Assembly: GCA_963930775.1 (NCBI GenBank)
Contig: OZ005707.1
Coordinates: 3,410,001-3,474,000, forward strand
Length of the DNA stretch: 64,000 nucleotides
Direction of reading: 5' to 3'
Source: Cliona cf. orientalis
Lineage: Eukaryota > Porifera > Demospongiae > Clionaida > Clionaidae
This document shows positions 45,859 through 56,704 of this stretch, one piece after another. Positions within the stretch are counted from its first letter, which is position 1. Every line of letters begins with the position of its first letter. The notes beneath the pieces were generated by a model. The model saw only the letters and a list, made by a program, of their open reading frames with translations, was not told the origin of the DNA and did no database searches. A program made the position numbers and the translations under genes.

Positions 45859-47809
45859 GGTAGTAATGGGCGACATAGCTACTAGCCGTGCATGCCAGAG
45901 TTATTATAGTATTGGCTATTAATGCCACTAAACTTTGTTGACACCTGGACTACCATAATCCATCACTTAGCGATACACAAGGCACACATGAAGCACTCTT
46001 GTAGCGTAGGTACATTGAGCAGCACTGCATGTCCCCTATTATTGATATTACTGCACGCTGCTCACAAGGATCCCTGTACGTCCTTCTAGCATGACATATG
46101 AACTTATACTTAAAATTAGCTATGTTAAAATGCATTATTCAGACATAATAAATTTAATTATGATTGCTGATTGCGTAACCACAACTGTGACCACCTATTG
46201 CAGACGCAATGACAGAATAGGTATTATTATCTGCACAGCATAACATTAATTCCAGTCCCACTCATTACTAACTTAAGGTCATCAGGTATAGCAGCATGCG
46301 CAATACAGTGTAAGTTAATGCCAGCAGCAAAACATCTACTCGAGGTGTGTAAGTCGGGCATCTGCTACAGACGATCGGTAACGCTTAGTGCATGCACGTG
46401 GCGGGGACTTAGTTCCAGGAGTGCATGCTTGCATGCATGAGCCATTTGTGTCTGAATCTGCTGTGTGGCAGAGGGTAGCGAGTTGGATTGACCCTGTTGT
46501 TGACATTGCTGTGTTTATGGGGTATATAAGGTGTAAGGCGAACCTCTTGCTCTCTGGGATTTGCATCTATGGGATTGTCCCCGACATGCTAGCTGATGCT
46601 TCGCCTCTTGTAGAATTTGGGAGATGCTGCCAAGCCAAGTGTCTGCCTATAGGCCATTATGAGCCTGCATTGCTCTAGTTTGTAGGAGGCATCTAGGGAT
46701 AGTACTGGGTATGCATGAGTATTGGGGGAAATGCTCAACCTCAATAAACCAGGTAGCACTCTTCGAGAATGTGTGCAGGTTGTTCAAGCTTCTAACGTGC
46801 AGCGGAATTGTTAGCTTTATGGATATCGTCTTAATTGCAGCGAACATGATTAGCACGACCCGTTGCAACTACTGAGTGCCTATGTCCGACCCGCCGACAT
46901 GTACAGGGAGACATTATGTACTCTTATTAGTGAAGCCAGAGAGCTGACAGAATGGGTTGTGTATGATAATTGTACACAAAAGCAGCTAGCTTAATAGCAA
47001 TAAATGCCATGGCTCCCTGCTGTCTTAGGTCCTCTGGGTGTCTGGATTACTAGCTGATATGTATGCTCTTAGCTAGCTACTCTGCAAATCAATAGCAACT
47101 TGATATGTTGATTCTCATGAGGTGTCTAGTTTGACGCCACATTTCAGCTCCCTATCACAGTATGTGAATACAAGCAAAGGGTCCTCTACATACATAGCGG
47201 GGGTGCCGCCCCTTGTGTCCTAATATAATTTGAGCAAGAGAATTTCCAATTAGCATATGCAAATGAGCAGTGTTAGCTAGGATTTTCAGCTGCTATGAAC
47301 GGGCAATACCTTTGCCATTTCTTGGCTGAAGAAGTTATCAGTGCTGACATGACACCATTTGCTGGATTCGCATTGCAACTGGGAGAGGGAGAATCAGGCC
47401 GTTTTTCTGATCTGCACTGACGGTCATGCCCCATAAGGCAGCCAGATGGCCATAAGGCAGCCAGATGGCCATTATGCTGAGCATACATTATCTCCCGAAG
47501 AATACACTCTGGCCTACAAATATCAACTGGAGGTGCATAGATATTTTATGGCTGAGGATCATGCGTGGCTTTTGCTGGCTATATCCTCAGTGACGACTTC
47601 ATCAGTGACTCGCATTTAGCACTTAGGAGAGCGTGTGCGCTTGCCCCGGGCCCTGCCGTTATATTATGACGAAGGTAATGCCACAATATTATGCTTACCA
47701 TGGGTTAGCCCATGCCATTGAGACGTGTGAGGCCAAGATCTAGCCAGTATCGCACCATAATTGGCTCGCTGCAAACTAGGGCTGAACCTAGTTTTAGCAA
47801 AAATCCTAT

Positions 47810-48300
47810 AGTGGGAGTGCTGACCTTTCGGATTTGGAGGAGGGAATAATCCTCCGCTGCCTGGTGACACCATATGAAAGTTGGTGGCAAGTAATCCCGG
47901 GGGGCGGGGGTGGGAGGCTGAGCATAGTTTGAGCACCAGTCTTAGCTATAATGGCCTTCTCAGATGTGGGGGAGGGAATAATCCTCCCCCGGTCACACCA
48001 TGCATGGTGGACAGCAATCAAAGGGGGCGGGAAGCTAATAACAAGCTGAGCATAGTTTGAGCGAGTCCTACAATATGACTGTAAACCTTTCCGGATGTGG
48101 GGGAGGGAATAATCCTCCCCCGGTCACACCACACGTGGTGGACAATTGTCAAATGGGGTGGAAGGCCAATAATAGGCTGAGCATAGTTTGAGCGTAAGAC
48201 CTAGAATACGACTGCAAACCTTTCCGGATGTGGGGGAGGGGATAATCCTCCCCCGGTCACACCATACATGGTGGACAGTAATCAAAGAGGGGTGGGGCCC
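47810..48300. repeat. Tandem array, four units of about 132 bp
   Basis: The motif ggaggg(a/g)ataatcctcc recurs with starts near 47844, 47976, 48107 and 48240, each followed by ggtcacacca, a ggtggacag-like segment and gctgagcatagtttgag. Unit spacing is 131-133 bp. The first unit is the most divergent. It sits inside the 6.2-kb element. Confidence 0.75.
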
Positions 48301-48727
48301 ATAACCGGGGGGGGGGGGATTAGGGGCTAATAATTATGCATATTGGCATTCATGGAACGCCTTGAGAATGCGACACCAGTCAAGGTGTATGCTGGCCACA
48401 TATGTTGTTAAGTGGGTATACTAAGGCTGCCACACCCTATTAATAACAGCTCATCCATTCATTATTTTTCTTCTCTTGATTCTCGGAACAGTGCATGCCT
48501 ATACAGCGATATGTTGAGGACTTTGCGTTGAAGCATAAGCCAGACTTGATTTTGATTCCCCTTTTAATACAGCAGCCGCACCACGAGTGAAGCTCACCAC
48601 CAGCTGCTATAATGCTACTGGCACAGGGTGGTGAGGCAACAGTCCTGATAGGGGGATTTATCAGCTATGTATACAGCAATGTAGGCATGGGGCTGCCAGT
48701 ATTTGGCCTGCGCCCTTATATATAGCC

Positions 48728-49132
48728 AGCTGGCCTGCTGGTTGGATACTGCCAAACTACTTGGTACCTGCGCACTCTGTGCGTGCGTGCATGCTCCAAC
48801 ACGAGCGCAAGTGCGAGCTGTGCATATGTGCAATGTACAAGCATGTACACGGTGCACGCGTGCTATGGGAGCTTTTTTTGCAGCTGCTATTGCCACACAT
48901 GAACTTTAATACTGCAATTGGCATCACATAGCTGGCCTGCTGGTTGGATACTGCCAAACTAGCTACTTGGTGACCTGCGCACTCTGTGCGTGTGTGCTCA
49001 AACACGAGCGCAAGTGCTAGCTGTGCATATGCGCAATGTACAAGCATGTACAAGGTTCACGCGCGCTATGGAAGTTTTTTTTGCAGCTGCTATTGCCACA
49101 CATGAACTTTAATACTGCAATTGGCATCACAT
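48728..49132. repeat. Two-unit tandem duplication of 202 bp
   Basis: The unit starting agctggcctgctggttggat at 48728 is repeated from 48930 and runs through ctgtgcgtg, acaagcatgtac and gcagctgctattgccacaca to ggcatcacat. The two units differ at a few sites. It lies near the right end of the 6.2-kb element. Confidence 0.8.
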
Positions 49133-49768
49133 ACATTACAATCTTATTGGTTGCACAACACATATTATTAACCTAAGCTTATTCAATAACTAGCTGCCTC
49201 AAATTGTCTGTCCTGAGCCTGCCCCCTTGGAGTGACCACTCCTCTTGCTGTGAGGGTCACGTCAGGCTTAGTATTTTTGCATAGCAACAGCACAATTATA
49301 GTTCTTGTGTCAAACACTGAACTGCCAGCACCATTACTTTGGTATTCGCTTACCAGTATTGGAGGAGGCGGCGGATAGTACGTAGACGCCGTAGACGAAG
49401 AACTTTTTGAAGTTGCTGGGAACTTCGTATTGGGTAGGGTATATAGCCGGCTTTGCTGGTAGACGTCGCTGAGGTGGTGAGGGCCAAGGAAGTCTCCCCG
49501 GGCTGTATACGAGCGGATATTTAAAGCAGAATTATTTGACTTTCGTTCAGCTTTGGTTTGAACTGGCAGCTTTGCTGTTGTCAAGGCCCCGTTGTTTGAC
49601 TAAGACTGAGCAGTGTTGTTGCGGCAGCCGCTTTAAGAGTTGCTGTTTGGCGCCCTTCGATATGCGCATGCGCGTAACCCCGGCGCCCGCGCTTAGCTGA
49701 TCACACCCTCCTTCTGTTAACTCGGGTTAAACTATACGTTGAACCCGCATCAGACTAAAACGATTACA

Positions 49769-49796
49769 TTACCCCTTGCGCATGCGTGCGGGGTAA
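49769..49796. repeat. TTACCCCTTGCGCATGCG palindrome to the right of B'
   Basis: A single terminal palindrome of the TTACCCC family (ttaccccttgcgcatgcgtg...gggtaa) lies 19 bp beyond the right end of the 6.2-kb element. The left end of that element is likewise 13 bp from such a palindrome (43486-43513). Confidence 0.6.
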
Positions 49797-49824
49797 TAAT
49801 GAAACATTGATGACTGTGATAAGG

Positions 49825-50620
49825 CATAGATATTATAGACTACGTAAACGGGATTGGAAACTGCTCACGTGAGCAATAGAACGTACGCATACGCGTATGC
49901 GCACTCCGTGTTATGGTTTGCATTCTTGGATAGACCCGTTGCTATGACAATTTGAGCAAAAAATGGCCGAAAATGGCGACCGCAGTGCACTTATCGACTA
50001 ATAGCAACAAAATAACAGTAGTTTCGAACTTGATCAAGGCTTATTCCAGTGAAGGAGTCCCTACTCTAAATGTGGCCAGCGAAGTTGAATTTCCGAAGTC
50101 TCTCTGGTCTACGCTACAGTCCCACAAAGTCCAAGAAGCAAAAATGGCTGATCAAGAACTGTTGAAAACGGTTTATTTCAGTGTATCGGTGCAGTGGCTT
50201 TGTCCTTACCACCATTTTGGGATGCGCTGTCTTACTTGTGACAGTTTTGACATTTGATGCGCTGTCTTCTGTGAGTGAGCAGGCCGTGAAAAGGCCCAAA
50301 AATCGGCCATTTTTGCTTCTTGGACTTTGTGGGACTGTAGCGTAGACCAGAGAGACTTCGGAAGCTCGAACTTGCTGGCCACGTTTAGAGTAGGGACTCC
50401 TTCACTGGAATAAGCCTTGTTCAAGTTCGAAAGTACTGTTATTTCGCTGCTATTAGTCTATAAGTGCACTGCGGTCCCCATTTTCGGCCATTTTTTTGCT
50501 CAAATTGTCATAGCAACGGGTCTATCCAAGAATGCAAACTATAACACGGAGTGCGCGTACTCGTTCTATTGCTCACGTGAGCAGTTTCCAATCCCGTTTA
50601 CGTAGTCTATAATATCTATG
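49825..50620. mobile_element. Long foldback element with 7-bp duplication, copy 2
   Basis: This 796-bp hairpin has the same CATAGATATTATAGACTACG end and complement as 2237-3452, and the direct repeat GATAAGG on both sides (49818-49824, 50621-50627). It lacks the nested 411-bp insertion and so shows the uninterrupted form. Confidence 0.85.
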
Positions 50621-50878
50621 GATAAGGTCATTGTAATAATAACAAGTATAAAAACAATTATTGAATAAAACTGAAGGATGAAGTAGGGATGGCAGGATAA
50701 AAAAGTACCGTACATAAACAAGATTTGTAGGTCCACTATACATCCCTACGCTTGCTTTTCTCGATTATCATGGCAATTGGGGTGTGGTTATAGACCACAA
50801 TCTAATTAAGAAGATTAATGTGACTATCTAGGACCAGGGAATCAAGATAGGATACAAAAAGCACTCAACTGTATATAA

Positions 50879-51128
50879 GGCCACTGTAACTTAAATACTT
50901 GTTTCCCGTCCTCTCCTATGCCTGGAGAGCATGCGGGCGGGCGGTCATTATTCATTATTCATTATGTATGAATATCATTATGTAACCACTAAACCTTGCC
51001 CACTTCCTGTGGTTTACAAGGAGCATGACTAGCTGGCTTGCTATAGCAATGCATAATGAATTTTGAGGCGGCTACAAAATAAGCATGCGGGCGGGTGACG
51101 GGAAACAAGGAATCAAGTTACAGTGGCC
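50879..51128. mobile_element. Harbinger-like MITE, GGCCACTGTAACTT ends, TAA duplication
   Basis: Inverted ends GGCCACTGTAACTTaaat and (attc)aagttacagtggcc, with TAA at 50876-50878 and 51129-51131. It shares the gcatgcgggcgggcgg inner motif with 11295-11574 and is nested in another repeat. Confidence 0.8.
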
Positions 51129-51205
51129 TAAGCTCCACCCAATTTAATTTATTCTGTTTGCCCAAAAATTGGAGCGAGCGAATCCGTGCAACAACTTATT
51201 TAATT

Positions 51206-51650
51206 CAGGGGCGTAGCTAGCATAGGGCTCAGCGGGCTCGAGCCCCCCCCCTTTGTCTTCACAAAGTGGGCTCAGTGGGTGGGCCCACTGTCTATGGATG
51301 TACAATACCTTGGCCTGACAAGCTGAAGGTGCATGACAAACTATATAAAATTTGCAACTAAAAAGATTTAAAAAAAACTAAGGATAAGAGTTTCTATACT
51401 TACTATTTTAAGCTCGTTTAGACATGTAGCTGCTAAGCGCTTAGGCTAGGCAGCCACCACTCTGAGATACGAGAGTTCGAAACGTCAAACGATGGGCGTG
51501 GTTGACTGCACAGTACTGTAATAACTTTTAATTAACCACGGTCACGTGACATAATTAGTGGGCGTGGTCAATTAAAAATTTTGCGCGCTTCGCACGCACT
51601 CCTTTTCTATGCTAAGCCCCCCCTTTCAAGAAATCCTGGCTACGCCCCTA
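51206..51650. mobile_element. MITE with CAGGGGCGTAGC ends and 5-bp duplication TAATT
   Basis: Ends CAGGGGCGTAGCTAGC and GGCTACGCCCCTA bound 445 bp, with TAATT at 51201-51205 and 51651-51655. The empty site (cttatttaattggtctggcc) exists at 53199-53216, which confirms the 5-bp duplication. C-rich and G-rich tracts flank the ends. Confidence 0.85.
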
Positions 51651-51664
51651 TAATTGGTCTGGCC

Positions 51665-53560
51665 TTAGTGTGTGGTCCCCTTGTTTGAGACTCTGGGAAG
51701 CCATTCATGACAAACTATTCACATGAGCACGCAGAATGGATCAAAATTCTTGGAAGCGGAATTTTGATTCACACCTTAGAATTAAAGTTACGGCACTTTG
51801 AAGTATCCCCATATGTTTGTATAGGAAGCCATGCATTTTCAATGTTAGCCCATAAAAATAATTACGGGTTCGCGGAGTACGTTGACGATCCTTTACCAAA
51901 CATTGTATATATGGGTATTTGGATGCCTACTTGCATTGTATTGCGTCCAGCTCGATTATTTGGTGGTTTTCAGACCATCTTTTTTTCTGCTTAGTGTGTG
52001 GTCCCTTGTTACACACTAAGTAGGAAAAAAAAAGCAAACTTAAATAATTATTTAAGTTTAAGTAGAAAAAAACAAGCTATTAATAAATAATCTAATTCAT
52101 TGAGGGTTTGGGAATACTTGGGGGGATAATGTTTACATGGGCACGCAGAATGGGTCGAAACTAGAGATTTGACCTGAAAGAATTTTGATTCACGCCTTAG
52201 AATTAAAGTAATGGCCCTTTGAAGTTTTCCCATGTTTGTATAGGAAGCCATGCATTTGCAATGTTTTCCGCCCAGGCGCTACGTAACGGACGGGGCTACA
52301 CGGTATATAGACGTGACGACCATTACCCACTTTGGTCAAAATTGAAGTTTAGGCTACCTGCTTGCATTGTATGGGTCTATATAATGCATCCAGCTCAACT
52401 GTGTGGTGGTTTCTGGACTGTTTTTTTCTGCTAAGTGTGTCCACTTCTTATAAATTATACACTAATTACACACTAAGTAGAAAAAAAAAAGAAATAATTA
52501 GTGGAGGAATTGGGAGCACTTGGGGACGTAATTTTTATACGGGCACGCAGCATGGATCAAAATACGAAATTTGATGGCGCAGAATTTTGATTCACACCTT
52601 AGAATTAAAGTTATGGCACTTTAAAGTATTCCCATATGTTTGCATAGGGAAGCCATGTGTTTGCAATGTTTTCCGCCCACGAGCTACGTGAGGGGCGGGG
52701 CTTCGCGCGCACATAAACTTGACGACCATTACCAACAATTTAATTTAATTTACTGTCTTAGTCTGTTACTTTTGACAAAATTGAAGTTTATAATCGAGCT
52801 GGAGAACCATGCAATGCAACCAGGCAGCCTAAACTTCAATTTTGTCAAATATTAATTATGGTGGTTTCTGGACAATTTTTTTTTCTGCTTAGTGTGTGGT
52901 CCCCTTGTTATACACTAAGTTATACACTATAAGGCCAGACCAATTTAATTTGTTGTTGCTCGGATATTGTGAGGTAAAAATTGGAGCGAGCGATCGAAAA
53001 AAAAAAGAAAAAAAAAGCAATTAATTGGGTGTGGTTATAGACCACAATCTAATTAAGACAGACTAATGTGACTATCTAGGACCAGGAAATCAAGATAGAA
53101 TACAAAAACCACTCTACTGTACATAAGCTCCACCCAACTTAATTAATTTTTTTTTCTGTTTGCCCAAAAATTGGAGCGAGTGAATCCGTGCAACAGCTTA
53201 TTTAATTGGTCTGGCCTAAGTAGAAAAAAAAAGTTCATGGAGGAATTGGGAGCACTTGGGAACGTAATTTCTATATGGGCACGCAGAATGGGTCGAAAAA
53301 CGAGATTTGACATGAGAAAATTTTGATCCATGCCTTAGAAGTAAAGTTACAGAATAAATTAATTCATGGAGGAATTGGGAGCACTTGGGAACGTAATTTC
53401 TATATGGGCACGCAGAATGGGTCAAAAAATGAGATTTGGCATGAGAAAATTTTGATCCATGCCTTAGAATTAAAGTTACAGCCCTTTAAAGTTTACCCAT
53501 ATGTTTGTATATATAGGGAAGCCATGTGTTTGCAATGTTTTGAGGCCTGGTGTGTGTTAT
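51665..53560 (+). mobile_element. Chain of acactaag-family elements, with a GGCC element inside
   Basis: Copies in the same orientation lie at about 51665-52000, 52013-52437, 52467-52915, 53217-53352 (5' part) and 53353-53560 (5' part). Each has gggcacgcagaatgg, cttagaattaaagtta and gtttgtatagg; complete ones also have gcctgcttgcattgtatgg and end ctgcttagtgtg. The left and right ends (acactaagtagaaaaaa and ttttttctgcttagtgt) form an inverted repeat. The element 52933-53216 sits between units. Confidence 0.8.
52933..53216. mobile_element. Harbinger-like element, GGCCAGACCAATT ends, TAA duplication
   Basis: The ends GGCCAGACCAATTTAA and ttaattggtctggcc form an inverted repeat with TAA at 52930-52932 and 53217-53219. 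Decayed relatives are at 50770-51664 and about 19534-19796. Confidence 0.8.
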
Positions 53561-53894
53561 TTAGAAAATCGCTAGGCCAGTACATGCATAGGCTAGCTAC
53601 TATGCAGCTGGTATTGTATCCAGAGACTTGCTGAATGGATGAAGAATTAGCCACAACAGTAGCTCTCCCGTTTTTCCTGAGAGGTACGTAGGTGGGGTAC
53701 GTTAATACAGCTATAGTTTTACATTGTGCATGCATGGATGTGTGGGAAAGTACATCGAGTTGAGACTAGCTCAGAAACATAACATAACTAAAATTGTTTT
53801 GTGCTATTCCCCTAGCCTTGTGTGTGTGCTGTAATCTTGAGTACTAGTACGAAGTAACGTGTTGCAGGGGCCACTGGTACTGAACCTCAATACT

Positions 53895-54684
53895 CAGGGA
53901 CATAGCCAGGATTTATAGAAAGGGGGGCTGAGTATAAAAAAGAAGTGTGCACGAAAAAAAATTTCCGATTGACCACGCCCACTAATTATGTCACGTGACC
54001 ATGGTTAATTGCTCGTTATTACAGTGTACTAGTATAGTATAATATAGTCTTGTCCCCAGACCCCACCCTCGAGGAGGGAAAAGGGTCTGGTGAATTTGGA
54101 CACAATCCTTGGGCCAGGGAAAGGAATTTGAGCACTCCAATGAGATTGCAGCTTTAGCGTAGTCATATGACATGCCAACCGCAGCCATTGCCTGCTATAT
54201 AAATTTGAATCGTCGATCCGTGCGCCCATGACTGCCGACCATGCAATCAGATCCAAGGTTTGTTTGACCACTGCCATGTCGGCGCGCGCCCACCGAGCCG
54301 GCCAAACCAAGGAAACGGTCCAAATTCACCAGAACCCTTTCCCCCTTTTGGGGTGGGGTCTGGGCACGAGACTAAGTATAATAGTACTGCAGTCGACCCC
54401 GCCCATCGTTTGACCTTTCGAACTCTTGTATCTTGGAGTGGTAGCTGCCTCGCTTAGCAGCTATGTGTCTGAACAAGCTTAAAATAGTAAGTATAGAAAC
54501 TTATTCTTAGTGTTCTATATCATTTTAGTTACAAACTTTATATAGTTTGTCATGCAGCTTCAGCTTGTCAGGCCAAGCTATACTACGTATCCATAGACAG
54601 TGGGCCCACTCACTGAGCCCACTATGGGAAGACAAAGGGGGGGGGGGCTCGAGCCCGCTGAGCCCTATGCTAGCTACGCCCCTG
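53895..54684. mobile_element. MITE with CAGGGACATAGCC...GCTACGCCCCTG ends and 5-bp duplication ATACT
   Basis: This 790-bp relative of 51206-51650 has ATACT on both sides (53890-53894, 54685-54689). The empty site cctcaatactgatcatatac is present at 57222-57241. It carries the hAT-like element 54044-54374 inside. Confidence 0.85.
54044..54374. mobile_element. TAGTCTTG/TAGTCTCG-ended MITE with 8-bp duplication AGTATAAT
   Basis: Ends atagtcttgtccccagaccc and gggtctgggcacgagacta bound 331 bp. AGTATAAT flanks at 54036-54043 and 54375-54382. The outer 25 bases match the 58-bp element at 33695-33752. It is nested in 53895-54684. Confidence 0.85.
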
Positions 54685-54749
54685 ATACTGATCATATACT
54701 CTGAGTTTTCTAGGCTCTACTAGGAGTTTTCTTGCATTTTATGGCTCTC

Positions 54750-56640
54750 CTATGCATTTCACCAGTATTTTGTGGTGTTTTCTGGACAATTATTTTTAAA
54801 TTGAAGCATAGGCTGCCTGCTTGCATTGTATGGCTCTACTAGTCATCCAGCTTGACTATGTGGTGGTTTATGGACTGTTTTTTCTGCTTAGTGTGTGGTC
54901 TCCTTGAAAAAAAAAGAAGTTTAATTAGTTCAGGGGGGAACTGGGAGCACTTGGGGACATAATTTTTGCACCGGCACGCAGAATGGATCGAATGCAGAGA
55001 TTTGACCTTTTGATTCACGCCTTAGAATTAAACCTTTGAAGTTTCCCCATATGTTTGTACAGGGAAGCCATGCGTTTGCAATATTTCCGCCCACACGCTA
55101 CGTGAGGGGCGGGGCCACGCACGCACATAAACGTGACGACCTTTGCCAACTTTTTGACAAAATTGAAATTTAGGCTGCCTGCTTGCATTGTATGGTTCCA
55201 CTATGCATCCAGCTCGATTATAATATGGTGGTTTTTGGACAATTTTTTTTCTGCTTAGTGTTCTGGTCTCCTTGTTACACACTAAGTAGAAAAAAAAAGT
55301 GGGGGAACTGGGAACACTTGAGGATATAATTTTTACATGGGCACGCAGAATGGGTCAAAAAACGAGATTTGATATGAGAAAATTTTGATTCACGCCTTAG
55401 AATTATAGTTACGGCCCGTTAAAGTTTACCCATATGTTTGTATAGGGAAGCCATGTGTTTGAGTCTGGTGTGCGTTATTTAGAAAATCGCTAGTCCAGTA
55501 ACATGCATAGGCTATACCATGCAGCTGGTATTGAGACTTGCTGAATGGATGAAGAATCAGCCACAACAGTAACTCTCCCGTTTTTGCTGAGAGGTAGGTG
55601 GGGTAATACAGCTATAGTTTTATATTGTGTATGCGTGGATGTGTGGGAAAGTACATCTAGTTGAGAAACATATAACTAAAAATTAATTGTTTTGTGCTTT
55701 TCCCCTAGCCTTGTGTGTGTGCTGTGGTGATCTTGAGTACTAGTACGAAGTAACGTGTTGCAGGGGCCACTGGTACTGAACCTCTTCCCCTAGCCTTGTG
55801 TGTGTGCTGTGGTGATCTTGAGTACTAGTAGAAAGTAATGTGTTGCAGGGGCTGAACCTCCTCAACACTGATCATATACTCTGAGTTTTCTAGGCTCTAT
55901 TAGGAGCATAGACGGCCTTGTTTCCGATTGTATGGGCATCCAGCTCAACTATGTGGTGGTTTCTGGACAATTTTTTTTTTCTGCTTAGTGTGTGGTCTCC
56001 TTGTTAATTAATTAAACACTTAAACACTAAAAAAAAGAAATAATTCGTGGAGGAACTGGGAGCACTTGGGGACATAATTTTTACATGGGCACGCAGAATG
56101 GGTCAAAACACGAAATTTGATGGCGGGGAATTTTTATTCACGCCTTAGAATTAAAGTTATGGCCCTTTAAAGTATTCCCATATGTTTGTATAGGAAGCCA
56201 TGCACTTGCAATGTTTTCCGCCCACGCGTGCATATCAATGTGACGACCATTACCCACTTTGGTCAAAATTGATATATAGGCTGCCTGCTTGCATTGTATG
56301 GCTCTACTATGTATCCAGGTCAACTATGTGGTGATTTCCGGACAATTTTTTTCTGCTTAGTGTATGGTCTCCTTGTTATACAAATACACTAATACACTAA
56401 GTAGAAAAAAACAAAATAAATTAATTCATGGAGGGATTGGGAGCACTTGGGAACGTAATTTTTACATGCATGGGCACGCAGAATGGGTCGAAAAACGATG
56501 AGAAAATTTTGATTCACACCTTAGAATTAAAGTTACGGCCCTTTAAAGTTTACCCATATGTTTGTATAGGAAGCCATGTATTTGCAATGTTTTGAGTCCC
56601 GTTTTTGCTGAGAGGTAGGTGGCATGCAGTATAGTTTTAC
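54750..56640 (+). mobile_element. Second chain of acactaag-family elements
   Basis: Alternating pieces are visible: a 3' part (54770-54905), a full copy (54905-55278), a 5' part (55279-55470), a 3' part (55915-56010), a full copy (56020-56385) and a 5' part (56390-56600). Between 5' and 3' parts lies a spacer with gtgtgtgctgt(gg)tgat, gagtactagta and gtgttgcagggg that recurs at 53820-53890, 55700-55860 and 57140-57240. The larger unit (5' part, spacer, 3' part, full copy) is thus itself repeated about three times. Confidence 0.75.
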
Positions 56641-56704
56641 ATTGTGCGTGCATGGATGTGTGGAAAAGTACATCGAGTTGACATGAGTTGAGAAACATAC
56701 ATTA

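Larger units (their letters stand above)
43526..49750 (-). mobile_element. 6.2-kb element with A-B-A'-body-B' direct repeats (DIRS/PAT-like or tandem pair)
   Basis: Two different direct repeats are interleaved: A at 43526-43809 and A' at 44097-44380 (284 bp each, near identical), and B at 43895-44096 and B' at 49549-49750 (202 bp each, near identical). B abuts A' directly. Read on the minus strand this is B'-body-A'-B-A, the split-direct-repeat order of PAT- and Ngaro-type tyrosine-recombinase retrotransposons. The alternative is a full copy next to a 571-bp deletion derivative of the same element. No RT or recombinase was recognised in the body, so autonomy is not supported. The outer flanks share no target duplication. 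Confidence 0.6.
50770..51664. repeat. Decayed GGCC-family copy carrying two nested elements
   Basis: The backbone (gtgtggttatagaccaca, gactatctaggaccaggga, aaaattggagcgagcgaatcc, ttaattggtctggcc) matches 52933-53216. It is interrupted by 50879-51128 and by 51206-51650. The left end is missing. Confidence 0.65.

Noticed and set aside
47810..48300. CRISPR-like array
   Set aside because: Units of 132 bp repeat along their full length with no unique spacers, and the genome is eukaryotic.
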